Assembly (NCBI GenBank): GCA_013314755.1
Contig: JABUFA010000033.1
Span: 1-43,048 of the forward strand
DNA from: Chthonomonadia bacterium
Lineage (GTDB): Bacteria > Armatimonadota > HRBIN16
Direction: 5' to 3'
DNA length: 43,048 nucleotides
This document shows positions 1 to 7,856 of the stretch, one piece after another. A program made the position numbers and the translations under genes. The number at the start of each line of letters is the position of its first letter. The stretch's first letter is position 1. The notes under the pieces are model-generated. The model was not told the DNA's origin. It saw only the letters and a program-made list of their open reading frames with translations, and did not search any database.

Positions 1-85
1 AATCAAACCTGCGGGAATGGGTTAGGCTCCGCGGGAGGCTTTGTCTTGGGTAACCTGCAACTTCCTGTTGCTTGGATGCCTCTAC
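1..85. repeat. Composite hairpin repeat at the left edge
   Basis: This non-coding stretch aligns by eye with 33404-33452. Both have a CTCCGC-GGAGGCTT block, then about 17 bases ending in GTAGCC or GTAACC, then CGCAACT or TGCAACT, a short loop, GTTGC and a GGATGCCTC tail. Here the hairpin is GCAAC at 57-61 and GTTGC at 67-71. It belongs to the modular repeat family also seen at 26460-26588, 32470-32535 and 33361-33503. The rest of 86-137 holds nothing recognisable. Confidence 0.6.
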
Positions 86-137
86 CCGATTGTCCGCCCT
101 TTGTCTTAACTTAAGTCCTGACCTCAGTTTTATCCTC

Positions 138-167
138 TTGGCGAGCGACCATCAGTTATGCTATCAT
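138..167 (+). promoter_or_regulatory. Possible promoter of the yjbQ-like gene
   Basis: A TTGGCG box at 138-143 is followed 18 bases later by TATCAT at 162-167. Transcription would begin near 174. An upstream in-frame ATG at 166 would then lie inside the -10 box, which supports the start at 196. Confidence 0.4.
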
Positions 168-195
168 GAGAGAGGAACGGATTGAGGAGGAGAGG

Positions 196-609
196 ATGAA
201 ATCGGCAACTAAATACCTCTGGTTCAATACCGCCAAACGGCGCGAATATATCAACATCACGGACGAAGTGGAGCAGTTCGTGCGGGAGAGCGGCATTCAG
301 GAGGGCTTTGTGCTGGTCAGCGCGATGCATATCACCGCGGGCGTATATGTCAACGACGCCGAGAGCGGATTGATTGCCGACATTGACGAGTGGCTGGAGA
401 AACTTGCTCCTTATCGCCCGGATTACCGTCATCACCGCACGGGAGAGGACAACGGCGACGCGCATCTCAAAAGCCTGCTCATCCACCATGAAGTTATCGT
501 GCCCATCACGAACGGCAGGTTGGACCTCGGTCCGTGGCAGCAGATATACTACGCAGAGTTTGACGGACAGCGACGGAAACGAGTAATATTAAAGGCGATA
601 GGAGAATAG
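196..609 (+). CDS. YjbQ family protein (UPF0047, secondary thiamine-phosphate synthase type)
   Basis: This 137-residue protein matches the single-domain YjbQ/UPF0047 family along its whole length. It has the MHITAG segment near residue 40, a [14 protein letters not shown] stretch in the middle and the closing [20 protein letters not shown] block. Family members form small trimeric metal-binding barrels. Thiamine-phosphate synthase activity has been reported for E. coli YjbQ, but the true role is uncertain. I chose the ATG at 196 because AGGAGG (185-190) sits five bases upstream, whereas the earlier in-frame ATG at 166 falls in a likely promoter. The gene appears to stand alone. A structured leader separates it from the acyl-CoA synthetase gene downstream. 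Confidence 0.85.
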   Translation: MKSATKYLWFNTAKRREYINITDEVEQFVRESGIQEGFVLVSAMHITAGVYVNDAESGLIADIDEWLEKLAPYRPDYRHHRTGEDNGDAHLKSLLIHHEVIVPITNGRLDLGPWQQIYYAEFDGQRRKRVILKAIGE

Positions 610-672
610 AGCCGGTCTCTACCCTGGTGGGGAGGTGTCCTCACCACGGGCAAGGGAGGCTTGCCTGTATCG

Positions 673-690
673 GACAGCCGAGGGGCTGTC
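673..690 (+). other. Leader hairpin before the acyl-CoA synthetase gene
   Basis: GACAGCC (673-679) and GGCTGTC (684-690) form a seven-base-pair stem closed by the tetraloop GAGG. A second, imperfect stem (GTGG-GAGG against CCTC-CCAC) lies just upstream near 628-655. Neither is followed by a T tract. The leader could hold an intergenic terminator remnant or a regulatory structure; I recognise no known riboswitch. Confidence 0.35.
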
Positions 691-721
691 ATAGCAACGA
701 TGGGGTAGGAGGTTTTTGAGA

Positions 722-2506
722 ATGTACCGTAACCTCTGCACCGTGCTCGCGGAGGTCGCCGACAGGCAACCCCAGCATCTGGCACTGGTGCGTATCCTCA
801 AAGCGCAGACCTATCCCCTCACCTACGGGGAGTATCTGCGCCGGGTGATCCACCTCAGTGCAGGTCTGGAGGCAACGGGCGTCTCGTTCGGGGATCGCGT
901 GCTCCTGCTTTCGGAAAACCGTCCCGAGTGGGCAATTGCCGACTATGCCCTGCTCTCGCTCGGAGCGATTGTTGTGCCCGTTTACCCGTCTCTGCCCGCT
1001 GGACAGATAGAGTATCTCGCGCGGGACAGCGGTGCCCGGGTGATTATCGTCTCCGATGAGAAGCAGTATCGGAAGGCGGTGGAGGTCAGCCGTGCGGTGC
1101 CGCAACTGGAAACGATTGTGGTGATGGATCCGCCTGCGCAGCTCGCCAGCAACGCCATCAGCTTCGCCGATATCGAACGGCGCGGCGCAGAAGACGCTGA
1201 GACGGAAAACCGATTCCGCGAACGCATCGCGCAGATACCGCCCGACCATGTTGCTACCTTTATCTATACCAGCGGCACCACGGGCGAACCCAAGGGCGCC
1301 ATGCTCACGCACGGAAACCTGCTATCCAACGTGGAAGCCAGCCTGCAGATTATCGACGCCGGACCGGACGATGTGTTTCTCTCCTTCCTGCCCCTCAGCC
1401 ACGTCTTCGAGCGAATGGGCGGACACTTCACCGCCGTCGCCTGCGGCGCGACCGTATACTACTGCGAGACGCTGTTCACCATCGCGCGCGACATGCAGAT
1501 TGCCCGCCCGACGGTGATGCTGGCAGTGCCGCGCCTGTTCCAGAGCATGCGCGACCGTATTATGGAAACAGTGACCAAACAGCCTCCCCTCCGACGGCGA
1601 ATTTTCCACTGGGCTTTCCGCAACGCCTCCAAAGCGGCGCAGGCGGTGCGCGGCGAACGACGCTGGACACCCTGGCTCCGCTTCAAGCACCGCCTCGCCG
1701 ACCGGCTGGTTCTGCAGAAGATACGCGCCCTCACCGGGGGGAGATTGCGCTTCTTCGTCTCTGGCGGCGCGGCGCTGGGCAGAAGCACCGCCGAGTTTTT
1801 CCACGCCTTTGGCATCCTGATTCTGGAAGGCTATGGGCTGACCGAGACCTCGCCGGTGGTGGCGGTCAACCGCCCGCATGACTACCGCTTCGGCACGGTG
1901 GGCAAACCCATCCCGGGTGTTCAGGTGCGCATCGCCGAAGACGGCGAGATACTGGTGCGCGGACCCAACGTAATGCAGGGCTATTACAACAAACCCGCCG
2001 AAACCGCTGAAGTGATTGATCCCGATGGCTGGTTCCATACAGGCGACCTGGGCAGTATAGACTCCGACGGTTTCCTGAGCATCACGGGGCGCAAGAAGGA
2101 CATCATCGTGCTGGCGAACGGCAAGAACGTCTCACCCGTGCCGATTGAAGAGCAGCTGAAAACCAGCCCGTACATTTCCGAAGCGGTGCTGTTCGGTGAT
2201 GAGCAGGACGTTATCACCGCGCTGATTGTGCCGCAGTTCGAGCGTCTGCGCGAGTGGGCGAACCTGCAGGGCTTGACCTTCGGGAACGACGCCGATCTAG
2301 TTGCCCTACCCGAAGTCAAACAGTTCATCAAGCAGGAGATAGAGAGGCTCTCGACAAACCTCGCCGAGTTTGAAAAGGTGCGCCGCTTCACCCTGCTGGA
2401 CCATCCCTTCAGCATTGAGACGGGCGAGCTGACTCCCACGCTGAAGGTGCGCAGGCACTTCATCAAACAGCGTTACGCGAAGGAGCTGGAGGCGATGGCG
2501 CGATAA
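722..2506 (+). CDS. Long-chain acyl-CoA synthetase (AMP-forming)
   Basis: This enzyme activates fatty acids to acyl-CoA through an acyl-adenylate at the cytoplasmic face of the membrane. The 594-residue length fits the long-chain FadD15/ACSL-like branch. The adenylate-forming signatures are in order: the P-loop YTSGTTGEPKGAM from about residue 182, GYGLTETSP near 372, GWFHTGDLG near 435 and the hinge GRKKDIIVLANGKN near 456. I chose the ATG at 722 because AGGAGG (707-712) is nine bases away. An in-frame TTG at 716 would be only three bases from it. The last 44 bases overlap the end of the lipid kinase gene on the other strand. Together these two genes suggest membrane lipid turnover. Confidence 0.93.
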   Translation: MYRNLCTVLAEVADRQPQHLALVRILKAQTYPLTYGEYLRRVIHLSAGLEATGVSFGDRVLLLSENRPEWAIADYALLSLGAIVVPVYPSLPAGQIEYLARDSGARVIIVSDEKQYRKAVEVSRAVPQLETIVVMDPPAQLASNAISFADIERRGAEDAETENRFRERIAQIPPDHVATFIYTSGTTGEPKGAMLTHGNLLSNVEASLQIIDAGPDDVFLSFLPLSHVFERMGGHFTAVACGATVYYCETLFTIARDMQIARPTVMLAVPRLFQSMRDRIMETVTKQPPLRRRIFHWAFRNASKAAQAVRGERRWTPWLRFKHRLADRLVLQKIRALTGGRLRFFVSGGAALGRSTAEFFHAFGILILEGYGLTETSPVVAVNRPHDYRFGTVGKPIPGVQVRIAEDGEILVRGPNVMQGYYNKPAETAEVIDPDGWFHTGDLGSIDSDGFLSITGRKKDIIVLANGKNVSPVPIEEQLKTSPYISEAVLFGDEQDVITALIVPQFERLREWANLQGLTFGNDADLVALPEVKQFIKQEIERLSTNLAEFEKVRRFTLLDHPFSIETGELTPTLKVRRHFIKQRYAKELEAMAR

Positions 2507-3392
2507 CACGCAGGGCGCCCGGCAGAATGCCGACAGACAGAGGTGTCTCGCCAGCAGGTTCTCCGTCACACTGCGCAGGCTGTGTGGGGAACGCTTCGAC
2601 GCGCACCGTCGTTGCCCGCTCATAACGCAGGTATGGGCACTTCCCTGCCCTTCCGGTCATGACGTCCACCAGCACACGCCAGATAGCTCTGCGCCACGTC
2701 CTGACCGCAGACATCCACACCACGTCCAGCATCCCGTCGTCCATCCGGGCGTGCGGCGCGATGGTGGTGAACCAGCCGTAACGGGAGGTGTTGGTAACTA
2801 CCAGTATCACCGCCTCTTCCTCCAGCTCCCTGTCCGGCAGGGCGAGGCGATACCGCGCCGGCTGATAACGCCTGAGCTCCTGCAACCCCGTCCACAGGAA
2901 AGCGTACACGCCCAAGCGCTTCTTCAGCGGCTCCGGCACATGGCGCACCACATGCGCATCAAAGCCCGCACTGACCATCAGCGCGAACGGTCGCCCCCGA
3001 AGCGTTCCGACGTCTACCTGCCGGACCTGACCTGCACGCATCGCAGAGACACAGCCATCCAGCGCACGCCGCCCCAGAGGATAACCCAGCTCTCGCGCCA
3101 GCACATTGCTGGTGCCAAGAGGACACAACGCCAGCGCAGTCGGCGATCCCACCAGTGCGGGGAGCACCGTATGCACTGTGCCATCGCCGCCCGCCACCAC
3201 CAGCACCTCACCGCCCGACTGGCAAAATTGTGTGGCAAGGTAAAGCGCATCCTCCGGCGTGGGCGCGACCTCCACCTGCCAGTCAACGGACAGAGGCTCA
3301 AACGCTCGTCGCCAGTCCACACGCCCCGCCCTGCCCCCGCCCGCGAACGGATTGACCAGTACCAGCACCTGCCTGCGTTCCATCTGTGCCAT
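2463..3392 (-). CDS. Diacylglycerol kinase family lipid kinase (YegS/BmrU-like)
   Basis: This 309-residue protein has the catalytic-domain signatures of the DAGK/sphingosine kinase family: NPFAGGG at residues 14-20, AGGDGT near 67-72, which binds nucleotide, and PLGTSN at 91-96. Such enzymes phosphorylate diacylglycerol or a related lipid at the inner membrane. The exact lipid cannot be read from sequence. The ATG at 3392 has only a weak GGCGGG ribosome site; a second ATG nine bases later is possible. Its 3' end overlaps the acyl-CoA synthetase gene convergently by 44 bases, so the two C-termini are encoded on opposite strands of the same DNA. Confidence 0.9.
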   Translation of the reverse strand: MAQMERRQVLVLVNPFAGGGRAGRVDWRRAFEPLSVDWQVEVAPTPEDALYLATQFCQSGGEVLVVAGGDGTVHTVLPALVGSPTALALCPLGTSNVLARELGYPLGRRALDGCVSAMRAGQVRQVDVGTLRGRPFALMVSAGFDAHVVRHVPEPLKKRLGVYAFLWTGLQELRRYQPARYRLALPDRELEEEAVILVVTNTSRYGWFTTIAPHARMDDGMLDVVWMSAVRTWRRAIWRVLVDVMTGRAGKCPYLRYERATTVRVEAFPTQPAQCDGEPAGETPLSVGILPGALRVIAPSPPAPSRNAV

Positions 3393-3483
3393 CCCGCCGC
3401 AAATCGCACGCTATATGCAGGATTCCAGCCCGCGATGTGCAACCCTTTTACAAATAGCATATTTCTGGACAGGAGTGTATCCA

Positions 3484-4326
3484 ATGCGCTTGGGAGCACC
3501 GATTTTTGCCAGATGGGAAACCCCGGACGAGTGGGCAAACCTTGCCCGAAAGGCAGGCTACACTGCGGTGTACTGCCCAGTAGACCATCGCGCCGACCCG
3601 GAAACCGTTCGCGCCTATGCCGAATCTGCCCGCAAAGCCGACCTAATCATCGCCGAGGTTGGAGCGTGGAGCAACCCGCTCGCCCCCGATGAGCGAACCC
3701 GCAAAGAGGCTATCACCTATTGCCAGAAGCAGCTGGCTCTCGCCGACGAGATTGGCGCGCTGTGCTGTGTGAACATCGCCGGCTCGCGAGGCGAGCAGTG
3801 GGACGGTCCACATCCTGATAACTTCACACCCGAAACCTTCGACCTGATTGTCGAGACGGTGCGCCAGATTATCGACGCCGTCCAGCCCAAACGCACCTTC
3901 TACACGCTGGAGACCATGCCCTGGATGTATCCCGATTCGCCAGACAGTTATGTACAACTGATTCATGCCATTGACCGTCCCGCCTTCGCCGTTCACCTGG
4001 ACCCCGTGAACCTCATCTGCAGTCCCCAGCGTTACTATGCGAACGGTGCGCTCATCCGTGAATGTTTCCAGAAACTCGGTGCACACATCAAGAGCTGTCA
4101 CGCCAAAGACATCGTTCTGGAGCCTCGCCTGACCACGCACCTGAACGAGTGCGCCCCTGGCACTGGCGGATTGGACTACCGCACCTACCTGCTGGAGCTC
4201 AGCAAACTGCCTGAGGACGTGCCGCTGATGTTGGAACACATGAGCACGGAGCAGGAGTACATCGACGCTATGCGCTACATTCAAACTGTCGCACAGGAGG
4301 TGGGCGTACGATTCTATTCAGCCTGA
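3484..4326 (+). CDS. Sugar phosphate isomerase/epimerase (xylose isomerase-like TIM barrel)
   Basis: This 280-residue protein has the AP-endonuclease-2/xylose-isomerase-like barrel. The expected metal quartet can be traced as Glu in LETMP, Asp in HLDPVN, His in KSCHAKD and the final Glu in LMLEHM. Such proteins isomerise or epimerise keto-sugars and inositol derivatives, but the substrate here is unknown. AGGAG at 3471-3475 fixes the ATG at 3484; the frame is open further upstream without a comparable site. The gene is divergent from the lipid kinase and heads a run of co-directional sugar genes, though the repeat-filled gap after it (4327-4532) may make it a separate transcript. Confidence 0.85.
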   Translation: MRLGAPIFARWETPDEWANLARKAGYTAVYCPVDHRADPETVRAYAESARKADLIIAEVGAWSNPLAPDERTRKEAITYCQKQLALADEIGALCCVNIAGSRGEQWDGPHPDNFTPETFDLIVETVRQIIDAVQPKRTFYTLETMPWMYPDSPDSYVQLIHAIDRPAFAVHLDPVNLICSPQRYYANGALIRECFQKLGAHIKSCHAKDIVLEPRLTTHLNECAPGTGGLDYRTYLLELSKLPEDVPLMLEHMSTEQEYIDAMRYIQTVAQEVGVRFYSA

Positions 4327-4331
4327 GCCAT

Positions 4332-4440
4332 GGCGAAGCATCTCGTTTTTGAGACCCTTCGCTCCGTTCAGAGTGACATACCTTCACTGCGTTCAGGGTG
4401 ACAAATATAGCCGGACCCCTTCGCTGTGCTCTTGCTGACA
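4332..4440. repeat. Clustered TGTCA-CTGA-CG-GAAG-TCTC repeats
   Basis: At least two clear copies lie side by side: 4351-4378 (GAGACCCTTCGCTCC, then GTTCAGAGTGACA) and 4381-4403 (CCTTCACTGCG, then TTCAGGGTGACA). A degenerate third copy spans 4414-4440, and a fragment in the opposite orientation lies at 4332-4344. The same element forms an inverted pair at 9179-9250 and a cluster at 16080-16200. Nothing else is visible in the gap between the isomerase and the ROK-like gene except the latter's ribosome site. Confidence 0.7.
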
Positions 4441-4532
4441 AGGGGCAGCTACAGGCTCCAGCAGGATACACTCCGCTACAGGTAGAAAATAGTAAACAAA
4501 GCACAAGACAGACGGAAAGGGGAAGGAGAACG

Positions 4533-5930
4533 ATGGAACTGGTGAAGCCTCGTGTGGTGCCTCCGCTGGATGAGTCGTTCCGTCCGGCTGTGCTGGCGAA
4601 CCGTGCTTTCCGCGAGAAGGTCAAAGCCTCCGGGCAGGGCGTGCCGATGGTGATTGCCGTCGAACGCGCCGATGGAACCCGCTCGGTCTACCGTACCGAG
4701 GTATTTGCGCCCGGCTCGCCGGATTTCGAACAGAACTTCCAGTATGTAGAGCGCATCGTCAAGTTTCTGCTGTGGCAGAAAGGCGGCTTCCGAGTCTATC
4801 TTGGTGGTCCCTCGCAGATTGGTGAATACATCCAGCAGGTCTACTCTCCGCAGGGTGAACGTGCGTTTGATTACGACTTCATGGGCGAGACCGTCTACGA
4901 ACGTCCCTTTGAAGTGGTCATCACCGATGCGGACAAGGTTCCCCCGGCGAACGAGACGGCGAAGTCGCTGGGCAGGCATTTAGACGGCTGCCGAATTGGT
5001 CTGGACCTGGGCGCCAGCGACCGCAAGGTGTCGGCAGTTATAGAAGGCAAAGACATCTTCAGTGAAGAGGTGGTGTGGGACCCCCGTCCGCAGACTGACC
5101 CCAATTACCACTATCACGAGATTATGTCTGCCCTGCACCGTGCCGCGGCACGAATGCCCCGTGTGGATGCGATTGGCGTCAGCTCGGCGGGCGTGTGGAT
5201 TAACAACCGCGTGATGGTGGCATCGCTGTTCCGCGGCGTGCCCAGAGATGTGTTCAACGCAAAGGCGAAAGACATCTTTCTGCGCGTGCAGAAGGAGTGG
5301 GGCGTGCCGCTGGAAGTCGCCAACGACGGCGAAGTGACCGCGCTGGCAGGTTCCATGAGCCTGGGGGTAAACGCTATTCTTGGTGTGGCGATGGGCTCCA
5401 GCGAGGCGGCGGGATATGTTACCCCGGAGGGCAACATCACGAACTGGCTGAACGAGCTGGCTTTCGCACCGGTGGACTACGCCCCCGATGCACCGGTAGA
5501 CGAGTGGTCAGGTGACAGAGGCGTGGGCGCGCTCTATTTCTCCCAGCAGGCGATTTTCCGTCTGGCTCCGGTAGCAGGTATCTCCCTGGACGAAAGCCTG
5601 GGGCTGGCGGAGCGACTGAAGAGCTTCCAGGACCTTCATGCCGCTGGCGATCCACGCACGCGCCCTGTGTACGAGACCATTGGCGTGTATCTGGGCTATG
5701 GCATCGCCCACTATGCCGATTTCTATGACCTCCAGCACGTGCTGGTGCTGGGGCGTGTGACCTCCGGTGAAGGTGGGCACATCATTCTGGACAAAGCGCG
5801 AGAAGTTCTGCAGACGGAGTTCCCCGAGCTGTCTGCAAAGATACAGATTAATCTGCCGGACGAGAAAGCGCGGCGCGTGGGGCAGTCCATCGCCGCGGCA
5901 AGCTTGCCGGAAATCAAGAAGGAGGGTTAG
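4533..5930 (+). CDS. ROK-like protein with degenerate kinase motifs and a long N-terminal region
   Basis: This 465-residue protein carries an actin-like ROK fold after an unusual N-terminal region of about 150 residues. The phosphate-1 motif reads IGLDLGASDRK (about 155-165). GVSSAGVW (about 214) replaces the usual G-I-G-x-P-G, VANDGEVTALAGS (about 261) retains the Asn-Asp pair, and MGSSEAAGYV (about 286) replaces the glycine-rich TLGTGIGGG loop. The EGGH/EIGH metal motif and the Cys-x-Cys-Gly zinc cluster of active ROK kinases are absent, with LNELAF in the expected position. I infer a pseudokinase or sugar sensor, or a kinase with divergent chemistry. GGAAGGAG upstream supports the ATG at 4533. 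The PIG-L gene begins four bases after its stop. Confidence 0.75.
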   Translation: MELVKPRVVPPLDESFRPAVLANRAFREKVKASGQGVPMVIAVERADGTRSVYRTEVFAPGSPDFEQNFQYVERIVKFLLWQKGGFRVYLGGPSQIGEYIQQVYSPQGERAFDYDFMGETVYERPFEVVITDADKVPPANETAKSLGRHLDGCRIGLDLGASDRKVSAVIEGKDIFSEEVVWDPRPQTDPNYHYHEIMSALHRAAARMPRVDAIGVSSAGVWINNRVMVASLFRGVPRDVFNAKAKDIFLRVQKEWGVPLEVANDGEVTALAGSMSLGVNAILGVAMGSSEAAGYVTPEGNITNWLNELAFAPVDYAPDAPVDEWSGDRGVGALYFSQQAIFRLAPVAGISLDESLGLAERLKSFQDLHAAGDPRTRPVYETIGVYLGYGIAHYADFYDLQHVLVLGRVTSGEGGHIILDKAREVLQTEFPELSAKIQINLPDEKARRVGQSIAAASLPEIKKEG

Positions 5931-5934
5931 ACAG

Positions 5935-6783
5935 ATGCAGTTGAACAACCCAGGTGCGGAGATTTTCGTGCCCGATGGTACTCCTGTCGAGCAGGCACTG
6001 GCGCGAACCACACACCTCGCGGTCGGCGCACATCAGGACGACCTGGAAATTATGGCATATCGCGGCATCCTGGAGTGCTTCCAGCGCGAGGACAAGTGGT
6101 TCTGTGGGGTCAACGTGACCAACGGCGCGGGAAGCCCACGGGATGATTTGTATAAAGACTACACCGACGAAATGATGCAGGTGGTGCGTCGCAAGGAGCA
6201 GAAAAAGGCAGCGATAGTGGGCGAATACACCGCGCAGATTTTTCTGGACTACTCCAGCGCTGCCACCAAAGATGGCAAGAACGAGGCAGTCAAGGAGGAC
6301 CTGAAGAAAGTCTTTCTCGCCACCCGACCACAGATTGTGTACACGCACAACCTGGCAGATAAGCACGACACCCACGTGGCGGTGACCCTGCGCGTCATTG
6401 CTGCCCTGCGCGAACTGCCCGACGACGCGAAGCCTCAGCAGGTGCTGGGCTGTGAGGTGTGGCGCGACCTGGACTGGATGGCAGACAGCGACAAGGTGCA
6501 GATGGACGTATCGCCACACGAGAATCTCGCGGCGTCACTGCTGGGAGTGTTCGACTCGCAGATTTGCGGTGGCAAACGGTACGACCTTGCCACGATGGGG
6601 CGACGTCGGGCACATGCTACCTATGCCGAGTCGCATGGCGTGGACATCTCCACCAGCCTGATTTACGCCATGGACCTGACGCCGTTGATTAAGGACCCCT
6701 CCTTAGACATCGCAGAGTACGTGCAGGGGTTCATTGACCGCTTTGCGCAGGATGTGCAGGCGCGCATCGCAAAGGTGAGATAA
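5935..6783 (+). CDS. PIG-L family deacetylase
   Basis: This 282-residue protein has the LmbE/PIG-L motif as AHQDDLE at residues 32-38, a variant of the common AHPDDE. The second metal motif is HDTH, with His147. These enzymes are zinc-dependent N-deacetylases of GlcNAc-type sugars such as GlcNAc-PI, bacillithiol or mycothiol precursors and chito-oligosaccharides. AAGGAGGG lies inside the last codons of the ROK-like gene, and the two genes are only four bases apart, so translation is probably coupled. Placed between two ROK-fold proteins, it suggests a pathway that deacetylates and then phosphorylates an amino sugar. The substrate is inferred. Confidence 0.88.
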   Translation: MQLNNPGAEIFVPDGTPVEQALARTTHLAVGAHQDDLEIMAYRGILECFQREDKWFCGVNVTNGAGSPRDDLYKDYTDEMMQVVRRKEQKKAAIVGEYTAQIFLDYSSAATKDGKNEAVKEDLKKVFLATRPQIVYTHNLADKHDTHVAVTLRVIAALRELPDDAKPQQVLGCEVWRDLDWMADSDKVQMDVSPHENLAASLLGVFDSQICGGKRYDLATMGRRRAHATYAESHGVDISTSLIYAMDLTPLIKDPSLDIAEYVQGFIDRFAQDVQARIAKVR

Positions 6784-6796
6784 GTTTTCTCGGTTG

Positions 6797-6824
6797 CCCC
6801 TCTCCCGCGCTGTCGGGGGAGGGG
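6797..6824. repeat. CCCCTCTCCC hairpin within the sugar cluster
   Basis: CCCCTCTCCC (6797-6806) pairs with GGGGGAGGGG (6815-6824), giving ten pairs with one G-T wobble. No T tract follows. An exact version of the stem is found at 37397-37425, so this is a dispersed hairpin element and may attenuate transcription between the deacetylase and the ROK kinase. Confidence 0.6.
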
Positions 6825-6860
6825 AATCGCTACAAACGGCGGATGTAACAGGAGGTAGCC

Positions 6861-7706
6861 ATGAGCGTAGCTGAATACGAGGGGTATGCAGGTATTGACA
6901 TCGGCGGACAGTCTATCAAGGTGGGCACGATTCGCAACGGGGAGCTGGTCACGCGAGACATCGAGACTCCGCCGGACTATGCCGTTGCCCGCGAACTGAT
7001 GCTTTCAGCGGTAACCGAGCTGGTTGGCGGCAAGCCGAAGGGACTGGGCATCGGCACGCCTGGACCGATAGACTGGCGCACGGGGTTCCTGCAATGGACT
7101 CCGAATATACCGTGGAAGAACGTCTCGTATCCCGAACTGGGCGAAGCACTGGGTTGTTCGGTGTATGTGGACAACGATGCCAACGTCGCCGGGCTGGCGG
7201 AGGCGGTGCTGGGTGCTGGTAAGGACTACCGCATTGTGGCGGGCTTTACGCTGGGCACGGGCATCGGCTATTTCGTGGTGATGGATGGTCTTATCTATCA
7301 CGGCAAGCTGGACGTGGAAGGTGGTCACCAGGTGCTGAATCCCGAGGGACCGCTGTGTGGATGCGGCGCGCGGGGGTGTCTGGAGGCTTATGCATCCGCC
7401 ACCGCGATTGAGGCACGCACGGGTAAGGAGCCAGAGGACATCGACGACCCCGAGTTCTGGGCGGAGATTGCGGGATACCTTGCCTGGGGCATTACCAACG
7501 TCACGACGCTGGTCTGTCCCGAGGTGTTTGTGCTGGCTGGAGGGATGATTAAGCGTGGGGAGACGCTGTTTGCTCCTCTGCGCGAGAAGCTGGCGCAGAT
7601 GCTGAAGATTGTGCCGCCGCCTCCGGTCAAGCCGGCAGAGCTGGGACACCGTGCGGGCGTGTACGGCGCAATTGTACTGGCGAAACGGGGGCATCGTGTG
7701 GAATGA
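6861..7706 (+). CDS. ROK family sugar kinase
   Basis: This 281-residue protein is a complete ROK kinase: the phosphate loop GIDIGGQSIKVG from residue 11, GIGTPGPIDW near 63, the catalytic Asp106 in VDNDAN and the adenosine loop LGTGIG at 131-136. The zinc site is His156 of EGGH with the CGCGARGCLEAY cluster at 166-177. It should phosphorylate a hexose or amino-sugar at C6, or C1 in some members. AGGAGG sits six bases before the ATG at 6861. Its TGA overlaps the ATG of a 50-residue gene. All the motifs missing from the ROK-like protein two genes upstream are intact here. Confidence 0.92.
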   Translation: MSVAEYEGYAGIDIGGQSIKVGTIRNGELVTRDIETPPDYAVARELMLSAVTELVGGKPKGLGIGTPGPIDWRTGFLQWTPNIPWKNVSYPELGEALGCSVYVDNDANVAGLAEAVLGAGKDYRIVAGFTLGTGIGYFVVMDGLIYHGKLDVEGGHQVLNPEGPLCGCGARGCLEAYASATAIEARTGKEPEDIDDPEFWAEIAGYLAWGITNVTTLVCPEVFVLAGGMIKRGETLFAPLREKLAQMLKIVPPPPVKPAELGHRAGVYGAIVLAKRGHRVE

Positions 7707-7855
7707 AACGCTTTCGCATGAAGAAGCAAAAGATAGTCAAGCCCGACGGGCGCTGGATGTACATGTATACCTTTGAAGAGGTGCAGGAACAACATCCGGC
7801 GGAGAAAACGGAACAGCCGGCGCCACAGACGTCCTCGCAAAGCGACGCTCGCTGA
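7703..7855 (+). CDS. Small basic protein of unknown function (50 residues)
   Basis: An ATG overlaps the ROK kinase stop as ATGA (7703-7706), a classic sign of translational coupling, and opens a 50-codon frame ending at TGA 7853-7855. The product starts MKRFRMKKQKIVKPDGRWMY, so it has a strongly basic head, an aromatic middle (MYTFEEVQEQ) and a polar, Ala/Gln/Ser-rich tail. It ends one base before the convergent DUF418 gene. I do not recognise the family. It could be a real small protein or a chance frame; the exact overlap and coding-like start favour the former. Confidence 0.6.
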   Translation: MKRFRMKKQKIVKPDGRWMYMYTFEEVQEQHPAEKTEQPAPQTSSQSDAR

Positions 7856-7856
7856 A

